A DNA stretch of 43,300 bases from Actinomycetota bacterium (GCA_018268455.1 JAFDWM010000015.1:1-43300), one strand, 5' to 3'. Positions 7,524-19,360 are shown, counted from the first letter of the stretch. The notes: generated by a model not told the origin, from the letters alone. Made by a program: numbers and translations.

Positions 7524-8437
7524 CCGCCGCGACTTCGAACATCCGACCGGCGACCCGCCCCCGCAAGGGCGCCATCAGCGCCGACGGAACCGTGATCCCG
7601 GTCCGCCGTCGTGGCCTGCGCGTGGGCAAGGGCCTGCTCAGCGCGCTGGCGATCGTCCTCGCCGTGATCTGGGTGTTCCCGGTGTACTGGATGATCAACT
7701 CGTCGCTGCTGCCCACCTCGGCGCTGGAATCCGCGACGCCCACCTTCGTGCCGTTCGGCGGATCCTTCCTCAACTTCACCCAGGTGCTCACGCCGTCCTT
7801 CTTCTCCGCGCTCGGGATCAGCGTCTCGGTGACGCTGCTCTCGGTCGCCGTGTGCCTGGTGTTCGCCTTCCTCGCATCGATCGCGATCAGCCGGTTCCGC
7901 TTCCGCGGCAGGGTGAGCTTCATCGTCGCGATCCTGATCATCCAGATGCTGCCCGCGGAGGGCCTGTTCATCGCGCAGTACAAGATGATGTCCAGCCTCG
8001 GCCTGCTCAGCAACGTGCTCGGGCTCAGCATCCTCTACGTCGCCAGCGTCGTGCCGTTCACGATCTGGATGCTCCGCGGCTTCGTCGTCGGCGTGCCCGC
8101 GGAGCTGGAGGAGGCCGCGATGATCGACGGGCTCAGCCGCACCCAGGCGTTCACGCGCATCACACTGCCGCTGCTGGCGCCGGGCCTCGTGGCCTCCGGT
8201 GTGTTCGCGTTCCTGCAGTGCTGGAACGAGTTCACCGTCGCGCTGGTGATCATGGAGAACAACCGCACCCTGCCGCTGTGGCTGCGCGGCTTCGTGCAGC
8301 AGAGCGCCTCGCATGCGATCAACTGGGGGCAGGTGATGGCAGCCTCGACCATCGTCGCGATACCCGTCATCATCTTCTTCGTCATCGTGCAGGGGCGGAT
8401 GACCAGCGGGCTCGTCTCGGGAGCGGTGAAGGGCTGA
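7520..8437 (+). CDS. Sugar ABC transporter permease (MalG-like)
   Basis: This 305-residue partner permease has an N-terminal segment (VIWVFPVYWMINSSL) typical of MalG/AraQ proteins, six predicted membrane segments, and an EAA loop reading EEAAMIDGLSRTQAFTRITLPLLAPG (near residues 196-221). It overlaps the first permease by four bases. No ATP-binding gene follows; the glycine riboswitch leader begins at once. In many actinobacteria such importers borrow a shared MsiK-type ATPase encoded elsewhere, and that is the likely case here. Confidence 0.93.
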   Translation: MTAATSNIRPATRPRKGAISADGTVIPVRRRGLRVGKGLLSALAIVLAVIWVFPVYWMINSSLLPTSALESATPTFVPFGGSFLNFTQVLTPSFFSALGISVSVTLLSVAVCLVFAFLASIAISRFRFRGRVSFIVAILIIQMLPAEGLFIAQYKMMSSLGLLSNVLGLSILYVASVVPFTIWMLRGFVVGVPAELEEAAMIDGLSRTQAFTRITLPLLAPGLVASGVFAFLQCWNEFTVALVIMENNRTLPLWLRGFVQQSASHAINWGQVMAASTIVAIPVIIFFVIVQGRMTSGLVSGAVKG

Positions 8438-8464
8438 CGGCGGCGGGGCCGGTCACGGTAGGAT
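8434..8464 (+). promoter_or_regulatory. Possible promoter of the gcv operon
   Basis: TAGGAT (8459-8464) is a reasonable actinobacterial -10. CTGACG (8434-8439), overlapping the stop of the permease gene, is a weak -35 with a 19-base spacer. A transcript start near 8471 would place the whole riboswitch in the leader. Confidence 0.4.
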
Positions 8465-8486
8465 AGGCGCGCACAACTGAACACGT

Positions 8487-8698
8487 GGCCACATGGTCCG
8501 TGCGGGAGAGCCCGGTGATCGCAGCCGGGCACCGAAGGAGCAAGCCTCCCCGCCAATCTCTCAGGTAACCGCACCGCGCAGACCCGGCCGCTCTGGAAAG
8601 CGATCCTCACGTCCGTCGACGAGGATCCGCCGACGGTGAAAGCCCTGCTCCTGCACGGAGCCGGGGCGAAGCTCTCAGGTTCATGACAGAGGGGGAGT
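8487..8698 (+). ncRNA. Tandem glycine riboswitch
   Basis: Two glycine aptamers lie in the leader of gcvT. The first has GGGAGAG (8504-8510), CACCGAAGGAGCAA (8530-8543) and ATCTCTCAGGTA. The second has CTCTGGAAAG (8591-8600), GACGGTGAAAGCC (8632-8644), GCGAAGCTCTCAGG (8666-8679) and the closing GACAGAGG (8685-8692). These conserved blocks and their order define the class. Glycine binding is known to turn on glycine cleavage genes, so excess glycine would be degraded or used for one-carbon units. Edges are approximate. Confidence 0.95.
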
Positions 8699-8702
8699 TC
8701 TC

Positions 8703-8748
8703 GGATCCGCGCGCCGTGCGGATCCTCACCGATCCGCACGGGAGAGCT
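8703..8748 (+). promoter_or_regulatory. Expression platform of the glycine riboswitch
   Basis: Two mutually exclusive hairpins can form. GGATCCGC (8703-8710) pairs with GCGGATCC (8718-8725), or GTGCGGATC (8716-8724) pairs with GATCCGCAC (8731-8739), which ends at the base before the ribosome-binding site (GGGAGAG, 8740-8746). In addition GAGAGCT (8742-8748) is complementary to AGCTCTC (8670-8676) in the core of the second aptamer. There is no T-run, so control of translation looks more likely than termination. Confidence 0.55.
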
Positions 8749-8750
8749 CC

Positions 8751-9872
8751 ATGACACAGTCTCCACCTTCACCGGCCCGCTACACCCCGCTCCGAGAGCG
8801 TCACGAGGCGCTCGGAGCATCGTTCACCGACTTCGGCGGCTGGCAGATGCCGGTCCGCTACACATCCGATCTCGCCGAGCACCACGCGGTGCGTCAGGCC
8901 GCCGGGATCTTCGACATCTCGCACATGGCCGAGTTCACGATCATCGGCGCCGGCGCGGCCGGGTACCTCGACTACGCGCTCGCAGGGCGTCTCTCCGCCC
9001 TGGCTGTGGGCAAGGCGAAGTACTCCCTGCTTCTGGCCGCAGACGGCGGCATCATCGACGACGTGATCGTGTACCGCCTCGGCGACGACGACTTCCTCAT
9101 CATCAGCAACGCCGGCAACCGCGACGCGGTGGGCGCGGCGCTGCAGGAGCGCACGAACGGCTACGACGTCGCCGTCGAGGACGTCTCCGACGCCTATGCG
9201 CTCATCGCCGTGCAGGGCCCGAACGCGGAGGCGATCGTCGCCGCGATCGATGGCATCGAGGAGGTCTCGGTGCCGTGGGCGGAGCAGAAGTACTACGCCT
9301 GGGCGCGGGCCGGGTACAACGGCAGGCCGCTGCTGCTGGCCCGCACCGGCTACACCGGCGAGGACGGCTTCGAGCTGCTCGTCGCCGCCGCGGACGCGGC
9401 CGCGCTGTGGGACGCGGCGCTCGCTGCGGGCGCCGCGCACGGGCTGGTTCCGGCCGGGCTCGCCGCTCGCGACACGCTGCGACTCGAGGCCGGGATGCCG
9501 CTGTACGGGCACGAGCTGACCCGTGACACCAAGCCCGCCCAGTCGGGCCTGGGCCGTGTGGTCGTCGCCGACAAGGACGATTTCGTCGGCAAGGGCGCCG
9601 TCACCCCCGCCGAGGGCGCGCGCGTGCTGGTCGGTCTCGCCGCCGAGGGTCGCCGCGCCGGGCGCGCCGAATACGCCGTCGTGACCGAGGACGGCGCCGC
9701 CGTGGGTGAGATCACCAGCGGCGCTCTCAGCCCGACGCTCGGCCACCCGATCGCGATGGCCTTCGTCGACCCCGCCGTCGCCGACGGATCCGTTCCCCTG
9801 TTCCTCGACGTCCGCGGCACCAAGATCCCCGCCACCATCACCGCCCTGCCTTTCTACCGGAGGAAGAAATGA
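8751..9872 (+). CDS. gcvT: Glycine cleavage system T protein (aminomethyltransferase)
   Basis: This 373-residue protein transfers the methylene carbon of glycine, held on lipoyl-GcvH, to tetrahydrofolate and releases ammonia. Marks are the N-terminal [59 protein letters not shown] with the conserved aspartate near residue 125, and [14 protein letters not shown] (about residues 198-211). The length is normal. The start is fixed by the GGGAGAG site that also ends the riboswitch. GcvH follows with a four-base overlap. With P and H here and lipoamide dehydrogenase (L protein) expected elsewhere, the cleavage system is complete apart from L. Confidence 0.97.
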   Translation: MTQSPPSPARYTPLRERHEALGASFTDFGGWQMPVRYTSDLAEHHAVRQAAGIFDISHMAEFTIIGAGAAGYLDYALAGRLSALAVGKAKYSLLLAADGGIIDDVIVYRLGDDDFLIISNAGNRDAVGAALQERTNGYDVAVEDVSDAYALIAVQGPNAEAIVAAIDGIEEVSVPWAEQKYYAWARAGYNGRPLLLARTGYTGEDGFELLVAAADAAALWDAALAAGAAHGLVPAGLAARDTLRLEAGMPLYGHELTRDTKPAQSGLGRVVVADKDDFVGKGAVTPAEGARVLVGLAAEGRRAGRAEYAVVTEDGAAVGEITSGALSPTLGHPIAMAFVDPAVADGSVPLFLDVRGTKIPATITALPFYRRKK

Positions 9873-10246
9873 CCGATCTGAACATCCTGCGTTACAGCGA
9901 AGAGCACGAGTGGGTCGCCGTCGACGGCGAGGTCGCCACCATCGGCATCACCGACTTCGCCGCTGACGCCCTCGGCGACATCGTCTTCGTCGAGCTGCCG
10001 GCCGTCGGCGCCTCGTTCAGCCGCGGCGACGTCTTCGGCGAGGCCGAGTCGACGAAGTCCGTCTCCGAGCTCTACGCACCCGTCGACGGCACCGTCGTCG
10101 AGGTCAATGACGCCGTGGTCGACGACCCGTCGCTCGTGAACTCCGCGCCCTTCGAGGGCGGATGGCTCGTCAAGGTCTCCATCGCCGCCGGCGCGGTCGA
10201 CGGACTCCTCGCCCGCGACGCCTACGTCGCCCACACGGAGGGCTGA
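9869..10246 (+). CDS. gcvH: Glycine cleavage system H protein
   Basis: This 125-residue lipoyl carrier shuttles the aminomethyl group between GcvP and GcvT. It begins [14 protein letters not shown], has [19 protein letters not shown], and carries the lipoyl site as Lys63 in [15 protein letters not shown], all standard for GcvH. AGGAGG lies upstream at 9859-9864. The start overlaps the gcvT stop (ATGA), and gcvP begins two bases after its stop. Confidence 0.97.
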   Translation: MTDLNILRYSEEHEWVAVDGEVATIGITDFAADALGDIVFVELPAVGASFSRGDVFGEAESTKSVSELYAPVDGTVVEVNDAVVDDPSLVNSAPFEGGWLVKVSIAAGAVDGLLARDAYVAHTEG

Positions 10247-10248
10247 GC

Positions 10249-13119
<2,871 letters not shown>

Positions 13120-13151
13120 CGACGAGGCCGCGGTCCGCTCCGGATCCGCAG

Positions 13152-13190
13152 CGACGAGATGCCCCGAGGATGCCTCGGGGCATCTCGTCG
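13152..13190 (+). terminator. Strong terminator hairpin after gcvP
   Basis: Eighteen perfectly paired bases close a three-base loop: the arms start CGACGAGATGCCCCGAGG and return as its exact complement. It is followed by TCC rather than a T-run, which is common in GC-rich actinobacteria. It separates the gcv operon from the peptide transporter. Confidence 0.85.
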
Positions 13191-13325
13191 TCCAGGTCAC
13201 CAGTGAGTAACGGTTAACGCGATGCATTCGTCCGATGCGCGTCGCGGCGGTTAGTCTCGAGTATCCCTACACGCTCGACGACGAGTGTGCAGAATGCTGT
13301 CAACTGTCCACAGGAGGACATAAAA

Positions 13326-14954
13326 GTGAAGCGCAACAAGATCGCCCTCGCGGGCGCCGGGCTCTTCGTCGTGGGTGCACTCGCCCTCGCCGGATGCTCG
13401 AGCAACAGCGGTGGTGGCAACGCCACCGCCTCGGTCGGCGGTGACTCGAAGGCCGTGATCCGTGCCCTCGGCAGCGAGCCCGAGAACCCGCTGATCCCGA
13501 CGAACACCAACGAGGTGGGCGGCGGAAAGATCCTCGACTCCCTCTTCGCGGGCCTGGCGTACTACGACGCCAAGGGCAAGCTCGTCAACGACATGGCCGA
13601 ATCGATCAAGGTCGATGACGCCAGTGACCTGACCATCAAGCTGAAGCAGGGCAACACCTTCTCGAACGGCGAGAAGGTCACCTCTGACAGCTTCATCAAC
13701 GCCTGGCAGTACGGCGCCCTGTTCTCGAACAAGCAGCTCAACAGCTCCTGGTTCTCGGACATCGAGGGCTTCAGCGCGGACGCAGACTCCCCGCTGACCG
13801 GTCTGAAGAAGATCGACGACTACTCGTTCAGCATCAAGCTGGCCAACCCGGTCGCCGCGGACTTCTCGCAGCGCCTCGGCTACTCGGCGTACTACCCGCT
13901 GCCGTCCTCGTCCCTCAAGGACATCAAGGCCGCCGGTGAGAACCCGGTGGGCAACGGCCCGTACAAGCTGGCCAAGGAAGGCGCCTGGCAGCACTCGGTC
14001 GAGATCGACCTCGTGAAGAACGACGACTACAAGGGCGCGCGTCAGGCCAAGAACGGCGGCGTGACCTTCGTCTTCGAGGCGACCCCCGACGCGGCCTACG
14101 CCGACCTGCTCAGCAACAAGATCGACGTGATCGACCAGATCCCGTCCTCGGCTCAGCAGACCTTCGAGTCCGACCTGGGCGACCGTGCCGTCAACCAGCC
14201 GGCCGCGATCTTCCAGTCGTTCTCCCTCCCGGGCAACCTCGAGCACTTCACGGGTGACGAGGGCAAGCTGCGTCGTGAGGCCATCTCGATGGCCATCGAC
14301 CGCGCCGCGATCACGAAGACGATCTTCAACAACACCCGCACCCCGGCCAGCGACTTCACCTCGCCGGTCATCGCAGGCTGGTCCGACTCCCTCAAGGGCG
14401 CCGACGTGCTGAAGTTCGACGCCAAGAAGGCGAAGGACCTGTGGGCTCAGGCCGACAAGATCTCGCCGTGGAGCGGCAGCTTCCAGATCGCCTACAACTC
14501 CGACGGTGGCCACCAGGCCTGGGTCGACGCTGTGGCGAACCAGCTGAAGAACAACCTCGGCATCGACGCGTCGGGCAACCCGTACGTCGACTTCGCCTCG
14601 CTCCGCAAGGACGTGAACGCGCGCACCATCAAGACCGCGTTCCGCACCGGCTGGCAGGCCGACTACCCGGCGCAGTACAACTTCCTGCAGCCGCTGTACG
14701 GCACCAAGGCGTCGTCGAACGACACCGACTACTCCAACCCCGAGTTCGACAAGCTGCTCGCTCAGGGCGCGTCGGCCACCGACCAGGCCGCGGCCACCAA
14801 GGACTACGCGCAGGCGCAGGAGCTCCTCCTGAAGGACCTGCCGGCCATCCCGCTGTGGTACTCCAACGTGAACGGCGGCTTCGCCAAGGGCGTCAACAAC
14901 GTCCAGTTCGGTTGGAACTCGGTTCCGCTGTACTACGAGATCACCAAGGGCTGA
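13326..14954 (+). CDS. Peptide/oligopeptide ABC transporter, substrate-binding lipoprotein
   Basis: This 542-residue family 5 solute-binding protein has a lipoprotein signal: VKRNK, a hydrophobic stretch, then the lipobox LAGC with Cys24. The mature part has the family pattern SEPENPLIPTNTNEVGGGKILDSLFAGLAYYD, KLKQGNTFSNGEKVTSDSF, and a PVGNGPYKL motif near residue 214. The GTG at 13326 is chosen because AGGAGG lies eight bases upstream and the signal peptide starts there; an ATG 39 bases further up would put a non-signal stretch first. It delivers substrate to the permeases and fused ATPase downstream. Peptide specificity is the usual family role and not proven here. Confidence 0.93.
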   Translation: MKRNKIALAGAGLFVVGALALAGCSSNSGGGNATASVGGDSKAVIRALGSEPENPLIPTNTNEVGGGKILDSLFAGLAYYDAKGKLVNDMAESIKVDDASDLTIKLKQGNTFSNGEKVTSDSFINAWQYGALFSNKQLNSSWFSDIEGFSADADSPLTGLKKIDDYSFSIKLANPVAADFSQRLGYSAYYPLPSSSLKDIKAAGENPVGNGPYKLAKEGAWQHSVEIDLVKNDDYKGARQAKNGGVTFVFEATPDAAYADLLSNKIDVIDQIPSSAQQTFESDLGDRAVNQPAAIFQSFSLPGNLEHFTGDEGKLRREAISMAIDRAAITKTIFNNTRTPASDFTSPVIAGWSDSLKGADVLKFDAKKAKDLWAQADKISPWSGSFQIAYNSDGGHQAWVDAVANQLKNNLGIDASGNPYVDFASLRKDVNARTIKTAFRTGWQADYPAQYNFLQPLYGTKASSNDTDYSNPEFDKLLAQGASATDQAAATKDYAQAQELLLKDLPAIPLWYSNVNGGFAKGVNNVQFGWNSVPLYYEITKG

Positions 14955-14975
14955 CCCGCCTCAGTGATCACACCC

Positions 14976-15009
14976 GCGAGGCGGTGACGGATACGTCACC
15001 GCCTCGCGC
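14976..15009 (+). terminator. Intra-operon hairpin after peptide-binding protein gene
   Basis: CGCGAGGCGGTGACG (14976-14990) and CGTCACCGCCTCGCG (14995-15009) form a perfect 15-bp stem with a GATA loop. It lies in the 186-base gap between the binding protein and the permease. No T-run follows. It would act as a partial terminator or an mRNA 3' end stabiliser, giving more binding protein than permease. Confidence 0.75.
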
Positions 15010-15140
15010 GCTGTCGACGACAGTGCGAAAATCCACGGTGTCGTGCGCGTCGAACACGTGACACGATTCTCTGTGAGGCGCCGCACCGGTACAGACCGTG
15101 CCGGACACCCGGGGCGCCTCCTCATCTGGAGGGAGGGCGA

Positions 15141-16067
15141 ATGGTCGGTTACATCCTCAAACGCCTCTTGCAGGTGATCCCCGTGTTCCTCGGGGCCACC
15201 CTGCTCATCTATTTCCTGGTGTTCGCCATGCCAGGCGACCCCATCGCCGCGCTGTTCGGCGACAAGCAGCCGAGCCCGCAGCTGCACGCGGCGCTCACGG
15301 CCCAGTACCACCTGGACCAGCCGTTCATCGTGCAGTACTGGTACTACCTGGTCGGCATCTTCCAGGGGAACATGGGCACCACGTTCTCCGGACGGTCGGT
15401 CAACGACGTTCTCGCGGCGACGCTGCCGGTCACCGGACGTCTGGCCGTCATGGCGATCGGCATCGAGTTCACGCTCGCGATCCTCATCGGCACGTTCTCG
15501 GCGCTGCGCAAGGGCAAGATCTTCGACAACAGCATGCTGGTCGTCTCGCTGATCTTCATCTCGCTGCCGGTGTTCGTGCTCGCGTTCCTCGCGCAGTACT
15601 TCCTCGCGGTCAAGCTGCAATGGTTCAGTCCGACCGTGGGCGCGGAGAACGGCTGGGGCGGCCTGTGGCTGCCCGCGATCACCCTCGGTGTCAGCCTGTA
15701 TGCCACGAGCATGCGGCTCATGCGCGGATCCGTCATCGACACGCTCAACCAGGACTGGGTGCGCACGGCGTACAGCAAGGGAATGTCGCGACGACGCGTC
15801 ATCCCCGTGCACGTGCTGCGCAACTCGCTGATCCCCGTGATCACCAACTCCGCGACCAACTTCGGCGTGCTGCTGGTCGGCGCGACCGTGACCGAGGGCA
15901 TCTTCAACGTCCCCGGCGTCGGCAACACCCTGTTCCATGCGGTGCTGCAGCACGAGGGACCGACCATCGTGTCCTTCGTGACGGTGTTCGTGATCATCTA
16001 CGTGCTCGTCAACCTGGTCGTCGATCTGCTGTACGGCCTGCTCGACCCGAGGATCCGCTATGTCTGA
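15141..16067 (+). CDS. Peptide ABC transporter permease (DppB/OppB-like)
   Basis: This 308-residue membrane protein begins MVGYILKRLLQVIPVFLGATLLIYFLVFAMPGDP, the typical DppB/OppB first segment. A large external loop follows, then more hydrophobic helices and the ATPase-docking region DWVRTAYSKGMSRRRVIPVHVLRNSLIPVI (about residues 207-236). GGAGGG precedes the ATG. It pairs with the next permease, whose start it overlaps by eight bases. Confidence 0.95.
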   Translation: MVGYILKRLLQVIPVFLGATLLIYFLVFAMPGDPIAALFGDKQPSPQLHAALTAQYHLDQPFIVQYWYYLVGIFQGNMGTTFSGRSVNDVLAATLPVTGRLAVMAIGIEFTLAILIGTFSALRKGKIFDNSMLVVSLIFISLPVFVLAFLAQYFLAVKLQWFSPTVGAENGWGGLWLPAITLGVSLYATSMRLMRGSVIDTLNQDWVRTAYSKGMSRRRVIPVHVLRNSLIPVITNSATNFGVLLVGATVTEGIFNVPGVGNTLFHAVLQHEGPTIVSFVTVFVIIYVLVNLVVDLLYGLLDPRIRYV

Positions 16068-17001
16068 CCGCAGCGCGACGCACTACGTCGCTCCCATCCC
16101 CGACGAGACCATCGCCGTCGACGTCGTCAAGATCGCCGAGAAGCCGTCGAACCTGTGGCGCGATGCCTGGGCGGACATGCGCCGCCGGCCGATGTTCTGG
16201 ATCTCGGTGGTCATCGTCCTGATCGTGCTGGTCATGGCGATCGCTCCGACGCTGTTCACGCACACGCCGCCGAACAGCAACTGCCAGCTGTCGAACTCCA
16301 ACGGAGGCCCGACCGCGGGTCACCCGCTGGGCTTCACGTTCCAGGGCTGTGACATCTACGCACGCACCGTGTGGGGCGCGCGCACGTCGCTCTCCGTCGG
16401 CCTGCTCGCCACGCTGATCGGCTCCGTCATCGGCCTCGTCATGGGAGCCCTCGCGGGCTTCTACGGCGGCTGGCTCGACTCGCTGCTGTCCCGCGTCGGC
16501 GACATCTTCTTCTCGATCCCCTACATCCTCGCGGCCGTCGTCGTGATGAGCGTGTTCGCGCAGTTCCGCAACGTCTTCACCCTGGCGTTCGCGATCGGCG
16601 GGTTCGCGTGGGCCTCCACGGCCCGAGTGGTGCGAGCCGAAGTGCTGCGCGTGCGACAGGCCGACTTCGTCATGGCGTCGCAGGCGCTCGGCAAGTCGCG
16701 CTTCGGCACGCTCATGTCGCACGTGGTCCCGAACGCCATGGCGCCGCTGCTGGTGGTGACGACGCTGAGCCTCGCCGCGGCCATCGTGGCCGAGGCCACG
16801 CTGTCGTTCCTGGGCGTCGGCCTCGGCTCCGGGACGATGAGCTGGGGCAATGACATCAGCCAGGCACAGCAGTCGCTGCGCGTGGCGCCGATGGCGCTCA
16901 TCTACCCCTCGATCGCGCTGACCGTGACGGTGCTCGCGTTCATCATGCTGGGCGAACTCGTGCGAGACGCCCTCGACCCGAGAGCGAGGGCTCGCCGATG
17001 A
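16060..17001 (+). CDS. Peptide ABC transporter permease (DppC/OppC-like)
   Basis: This 313-residue partner permease has a cytoplasmic N-terminal tail ending in WRDAWADMRRRPMFW, a first membrane helix, an external segment with the family motif HPLGFTFQGCDIYARTVWGARTSL, five further helices, and the docking loop DFVMASQALGKSRFGTLMSHVVPNAMAPL (about residues 203-231). The C terminus reads LGELVRDALDPRARARR, typical of DppC. It overlaps its neighbours on both sides (eight and four bases). Confidence 0.95.
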   Translation: MSDRSATHYVAPIPDETIAVDVVKIAEKPSNLWRDAWADMRRRPMFWISVVIVLIVLVMAIAPTLFTHTPPNSNCQLSNSNGGPTAGHPLGFTFQGCDIYARTVWGARTSLSVGLLATLIGSVIGLVMGALAGFYGGWLDSLLSRVGDIFFSIPYILAAVVVMSVFAQFRNVFTLAFAIGGFAWASTARVVRAEVLRVRQADFVMASQALGKSRFGTLMSHVVPNAMAPLLVVTTLSLAAAIVAEATLSFLGVGLGSGTMSWGNDISQAQQSLRVAPMALIYPSIALTVTVLAFIMLGELVRDALDPRARARR

Positions 17002-18674
17002 GCACGACTGCCGACACCCCGCTGCTGCGGATCAGCGACCTCCGCGTCGCGTTCGACACCCAGAAGAGCTCGCGGGAGGTGCTGCACGGGGTCAACCTCG
17101 AGCTGTACGCCGGCGAGACGCTGGCCATCGTCGGCGAGTCCGGATCGGGCAAGTCGACGACCGCCTCCGCGATCATCAACCTCCTGCCCGGCACCGGGCA
17201 CGTGACCTCGGGCAGCATCACGCTCGACGGTCAGGAGCTGACCGGGCTGACGCCGGGCCAGATGGAGAAGATCCGCGGGCGCGAGATCGGCTACGTGCCC
17301 CAGGATCCGATGTCCAACCTCAACCCGGTGTGGTCGATCGGCTTCCAGGTCAAGGAGGCGATCCGTGCGAACGGGCTCGCCACCGGACGCAAGGAGATCG
17401 AGGCGCGGGCCGTCGAGGTGCTGCAGCAGGCGGGTCTCGCCGACGCCGCGAAGCGTCTGCATCAGTACCCGCACCAGTTCTCCGGCGGCATGCGGCAGCG
17501 CGCGCTGATCGGCATCGGACTGGCGGCCGACCCGAAGCTGCTGATCGCGGACGAGCCCACCTCGGCGCTCGACGTGACCGTGCAGCGGGTGATCCTCGAT
17601 CACCTCGCCTCGCTGACGCGTGAGAAGGGCACCGCGGTGCTGCTGATCACGCACGACCTGGGGCTTGCCGCCGAGCGCGCGGAGAAGATCATCGTCATGC
17701 AGAACGGCGAGATCGTCGAGGCAGGCCCGAGCCGCGAGATCCTCGAGAACCCGCTGCACCCGTACACGAAGAAGCTCGTGGCAGCCGCTCCGAGCATCGC
17801 GTCCCAGCGGATCCAGGCCGTCGCGGAGAAGCGCGGCATCGAGACGAGCGACGACATCGCCGGGATCCCGCCGGCGGTCAGCGTGCGTGAACTGACCAAG
17901 GATTACAAGATTCGTCAGGGCTCGTTCCGCAGTGTGCCGTTCCGTGCCGTCGATGCCGTGTCCTTCGACATCCCGAAGGGCAAGACGCTGGCTCTCGTGG
18001 GCGAGTCCGGTTCGGGCAAGTCGACGGTCGCCAAGATGGTGCTCAAGCTCGAGGCGCCGACCTCGGGGTCGATCCACATCGACGGCAACGACGTGTCGGC
18101 GCTGTCGAACCGCGAGACCCTCGCGCTGCGTCGCCGCATGCAGCCGGTGTTCCAGGATCCGTACGGCTCCATGGATCCGCTGCGCAACATCGGCAACACC
18201 ATCTCGGAGCCGTTGGACATCCACAAGGTCGGCGACGCGGGATCGCGCCACGACCGCGTTCTGGAGCTGCTCGACCAGGTCTCGCTCCCGCGGGAACTGG
18301 CCACGCGGTACCCGAACGAGCTGTCCGGTGGTCAGCGTCAGCGCGTGGCGATCGCCCGTGCGCTCGCACTGAAGCCCGACATCGTGGTGCTCGACGAGGC
18401 GGTCTCCGCCCTCGACGTGCTGGTGCAGGACCAGATCCTGCAGCTTCTCGCGGAGCTGCAGAACGAGCTGGACCTGACGTACCTGTTCATCACGCACGAC
18501 CTCGCGGTGGTGCGCGTCGCCGCCGACCTGGTGTGCGTGATGGAGAAGGGCAAGCTGGTCGAGCAGGGCACGGTCGACGAGATCTTCGCCAACCCGAAGG
18601 AGGAGTACACCGAGCGCCTGCTGCAGGCGATCCCCGGTGTCTCGATTCCGCTCGGTGGCGGATCGGCCGCGTGA
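16998..18674 (+). CDS. Peptide ABC transporter, fused double ATP-binding protein (DppD-DppF)
   Basis: Two ABC ATPase domains are joined in 558 residues. The first (about 1-270) has Walker A GESGSGKST, signature FSGGMRQRALI, and Walker B LLIADEPTSALD. The second (about 295-550) has Walker A GESGSGKST, signature LSGGQRQRVAI, and Walker B IVVLDEAVSALD, with alanine replacing the usual proline of DEP, a change also seen in related DppF proteins. A helical linker (RIQAVAEKRGIETSDDIAG) joins them, and the C-terminal part of the first half (ILENPLHPYTKKLV) is the oligopeptide-family extension. One polypeptide thus powers import for the two permeases. ATGA overlap with the upstream gene and GTGA overlap with the next. 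Confidence 0.95.
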   Translation: MSTTADTPLLRISDLRVAFDTQKSSREVLHGVNLELYAGETLAIVGESGSGKSTTASAIINLLPGTGHVTSGSITLDGQELTGLTPGQMEKIRGREIGYVPQDPMSNLNPVWSIGFQVKEAIRANGLATGRKEIEARAVEVLQQAGLADAAKRLHQYPHQFSGGMRQRALIGIGLAADPKLLIADEPTSALDVTVQRVILDHLASLTREKGTAVLLITHDLGLAAERAEKIIVMQNGEIVEAGPSREILENPLHPYTKKLVAAAPSIASQRIQAVAEKRGIETSDDIAGIPPAVSVRELTKDYKIRQGSFRSVPFRAVDAVSFDIPKGKTLALVGESGSGKSTVAKMVLKLEAPTSGSIHIDGNDVSALSNRETLALRRRMQPVFQDPYGSMDPLRNIGNTISEPLDIHKVGDAGSRHDRVLELLDQVSLPRELATRYPNELSGGQRQRVAIARALALKPDIVVLDEAVSALDVLVQDQILQLLAELQNELDLTYLFITHDLAVVRVAADLVCVMEKGKLVEQGTVDEIFANPKEEYTERLLQAIPGVSIPLGGGSAA

Positions 18675-19249
18675 GCTCGATCGAGGATCTGCCCGTGGGG
18701 GCGCGGACGTACCGCGCCTCCACGGGCATCGTCATCCTGGTGGTGTGCGCGGCGCTTGCGGTGTTCCTGCTCGGCGACGCGGCCATCCGCAGCGGCTTCG
18801 GCGCCATGCTGCTGTACGCGCCGTGGGTGCTGCTGGTGCTGTGGCTCGTGTATGTGGTGAGCGTCGTGTCGATGGTCCGCGTGGACGACGGCGGCGCGAC
18901 CGTGCAGAACTTCCTGCGCCGCACGGCCTTCGGGTGGCGACGCGTCACCGAAGTCGACCTGCGCTGGCAGCTCGACTTCACGCTCGACGACGGCGGCAAG
19001 CTGTCCTGCTGGGGTGGGCCGGGCCGGATCCAGCCCCCGAAGATGAGCCGCGACGGCGAGGTCAAGGTCCCGACCAGCCTGCGCACCCTCACCGAAGTGC
19101 GGGCGCGCTGGGAGAAGGCGCTGGAGCGTCCGGTCGGCGCGGACGAGGCGATCGACGCCCCCATCCGGCGCACCTGGGACTGGCCCGCCATCGGAGCCCT
19201 CGCCGTCATCGCGGTCTGGGCCGCGATCGCCGTCGCCGTCACCCGCTGA
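18671..19249 (+). CDS. Membrane-anchored PH-domain-like protein of unknown function
   Basis: This 192-residue protein has two adjacent hydrophobic helices near residues 18-60, a soluble domain with MVRVDDGGATVQNFLRRTAFGWRRVTEVDLRWQLDF, and a C-terminal membrane helix (about residues 170-190). The middle is like the bacterial PH domains common in actinobacteria, with alternating strands and a tryptophan-rich stretch. The GTG is picked because it overlaps the ATPase stop (GTGA) and yields a sensible N terminus. The coupling suggests co-expression with the peptide importer, but a functional link is unknown. Confidence 0.75.
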   Translation: MSSIEDLPVGARTYRASTGIVILVVCAALAVFLLGDAAIRSGFGAMLLYAPWVLLVLWLVYVVSVVSMVRVDDGGATVQNFLRRTAFGWRRVTEVDLRWQLDFTLDDGGKLSCWGGPGRIQPPKMSRDGEVKVPTSLRTLTEVRARWEKALERPVGADEAIDAPIRRTWDWPAIGALAVIAVWAAIAVAVTR

Positions 19250-19281
19250 CCCCGACATCCGTTCGCTTCGTCCGCTCCATG

Positions 19282-19358
19282 TGACCGCGAGACCGAATCT
19301 CCGTAGCGAGAGTGCGGTTCGGAGCTGCAGTCTCGAGACCCTGATGCAGTCTCGCGGA
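19282..19358. repeat. Palindromic repeat, copy 1
   Basis: This copy begins TGACCGCGAGAC and ends GCAGTCTCGCGG. It has nested arms: outer CCGCGAGAC with GTCTCGCGG, and an inner degraded arm (GCGAGAGTGC) facing GCAGTCTCG. It shares CCTGATGNAGTCTCGCGG with copy 3 and the left end with copy 2. It lies between the 3' ends of the PH-domain gene and the AbiEi-like gene, where it could also terminate both transcripts. Confidence 0.8.
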
Positions 19359-19360
19359 TA

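Noticed and set aside
8516-8670. Small open reading frames inside the glycine riboswitch leader
   Set aside because: They are short, lack a ribosome-binding site, and cross the conserved aptamer structure.
10162-10248. A longer start for gcvP within gcvH
   Set aside because: The extra residues (Arg/Gly-rich) are gcvH in another frame; the GTG at 10249 gives the normal GcvP N terminus.
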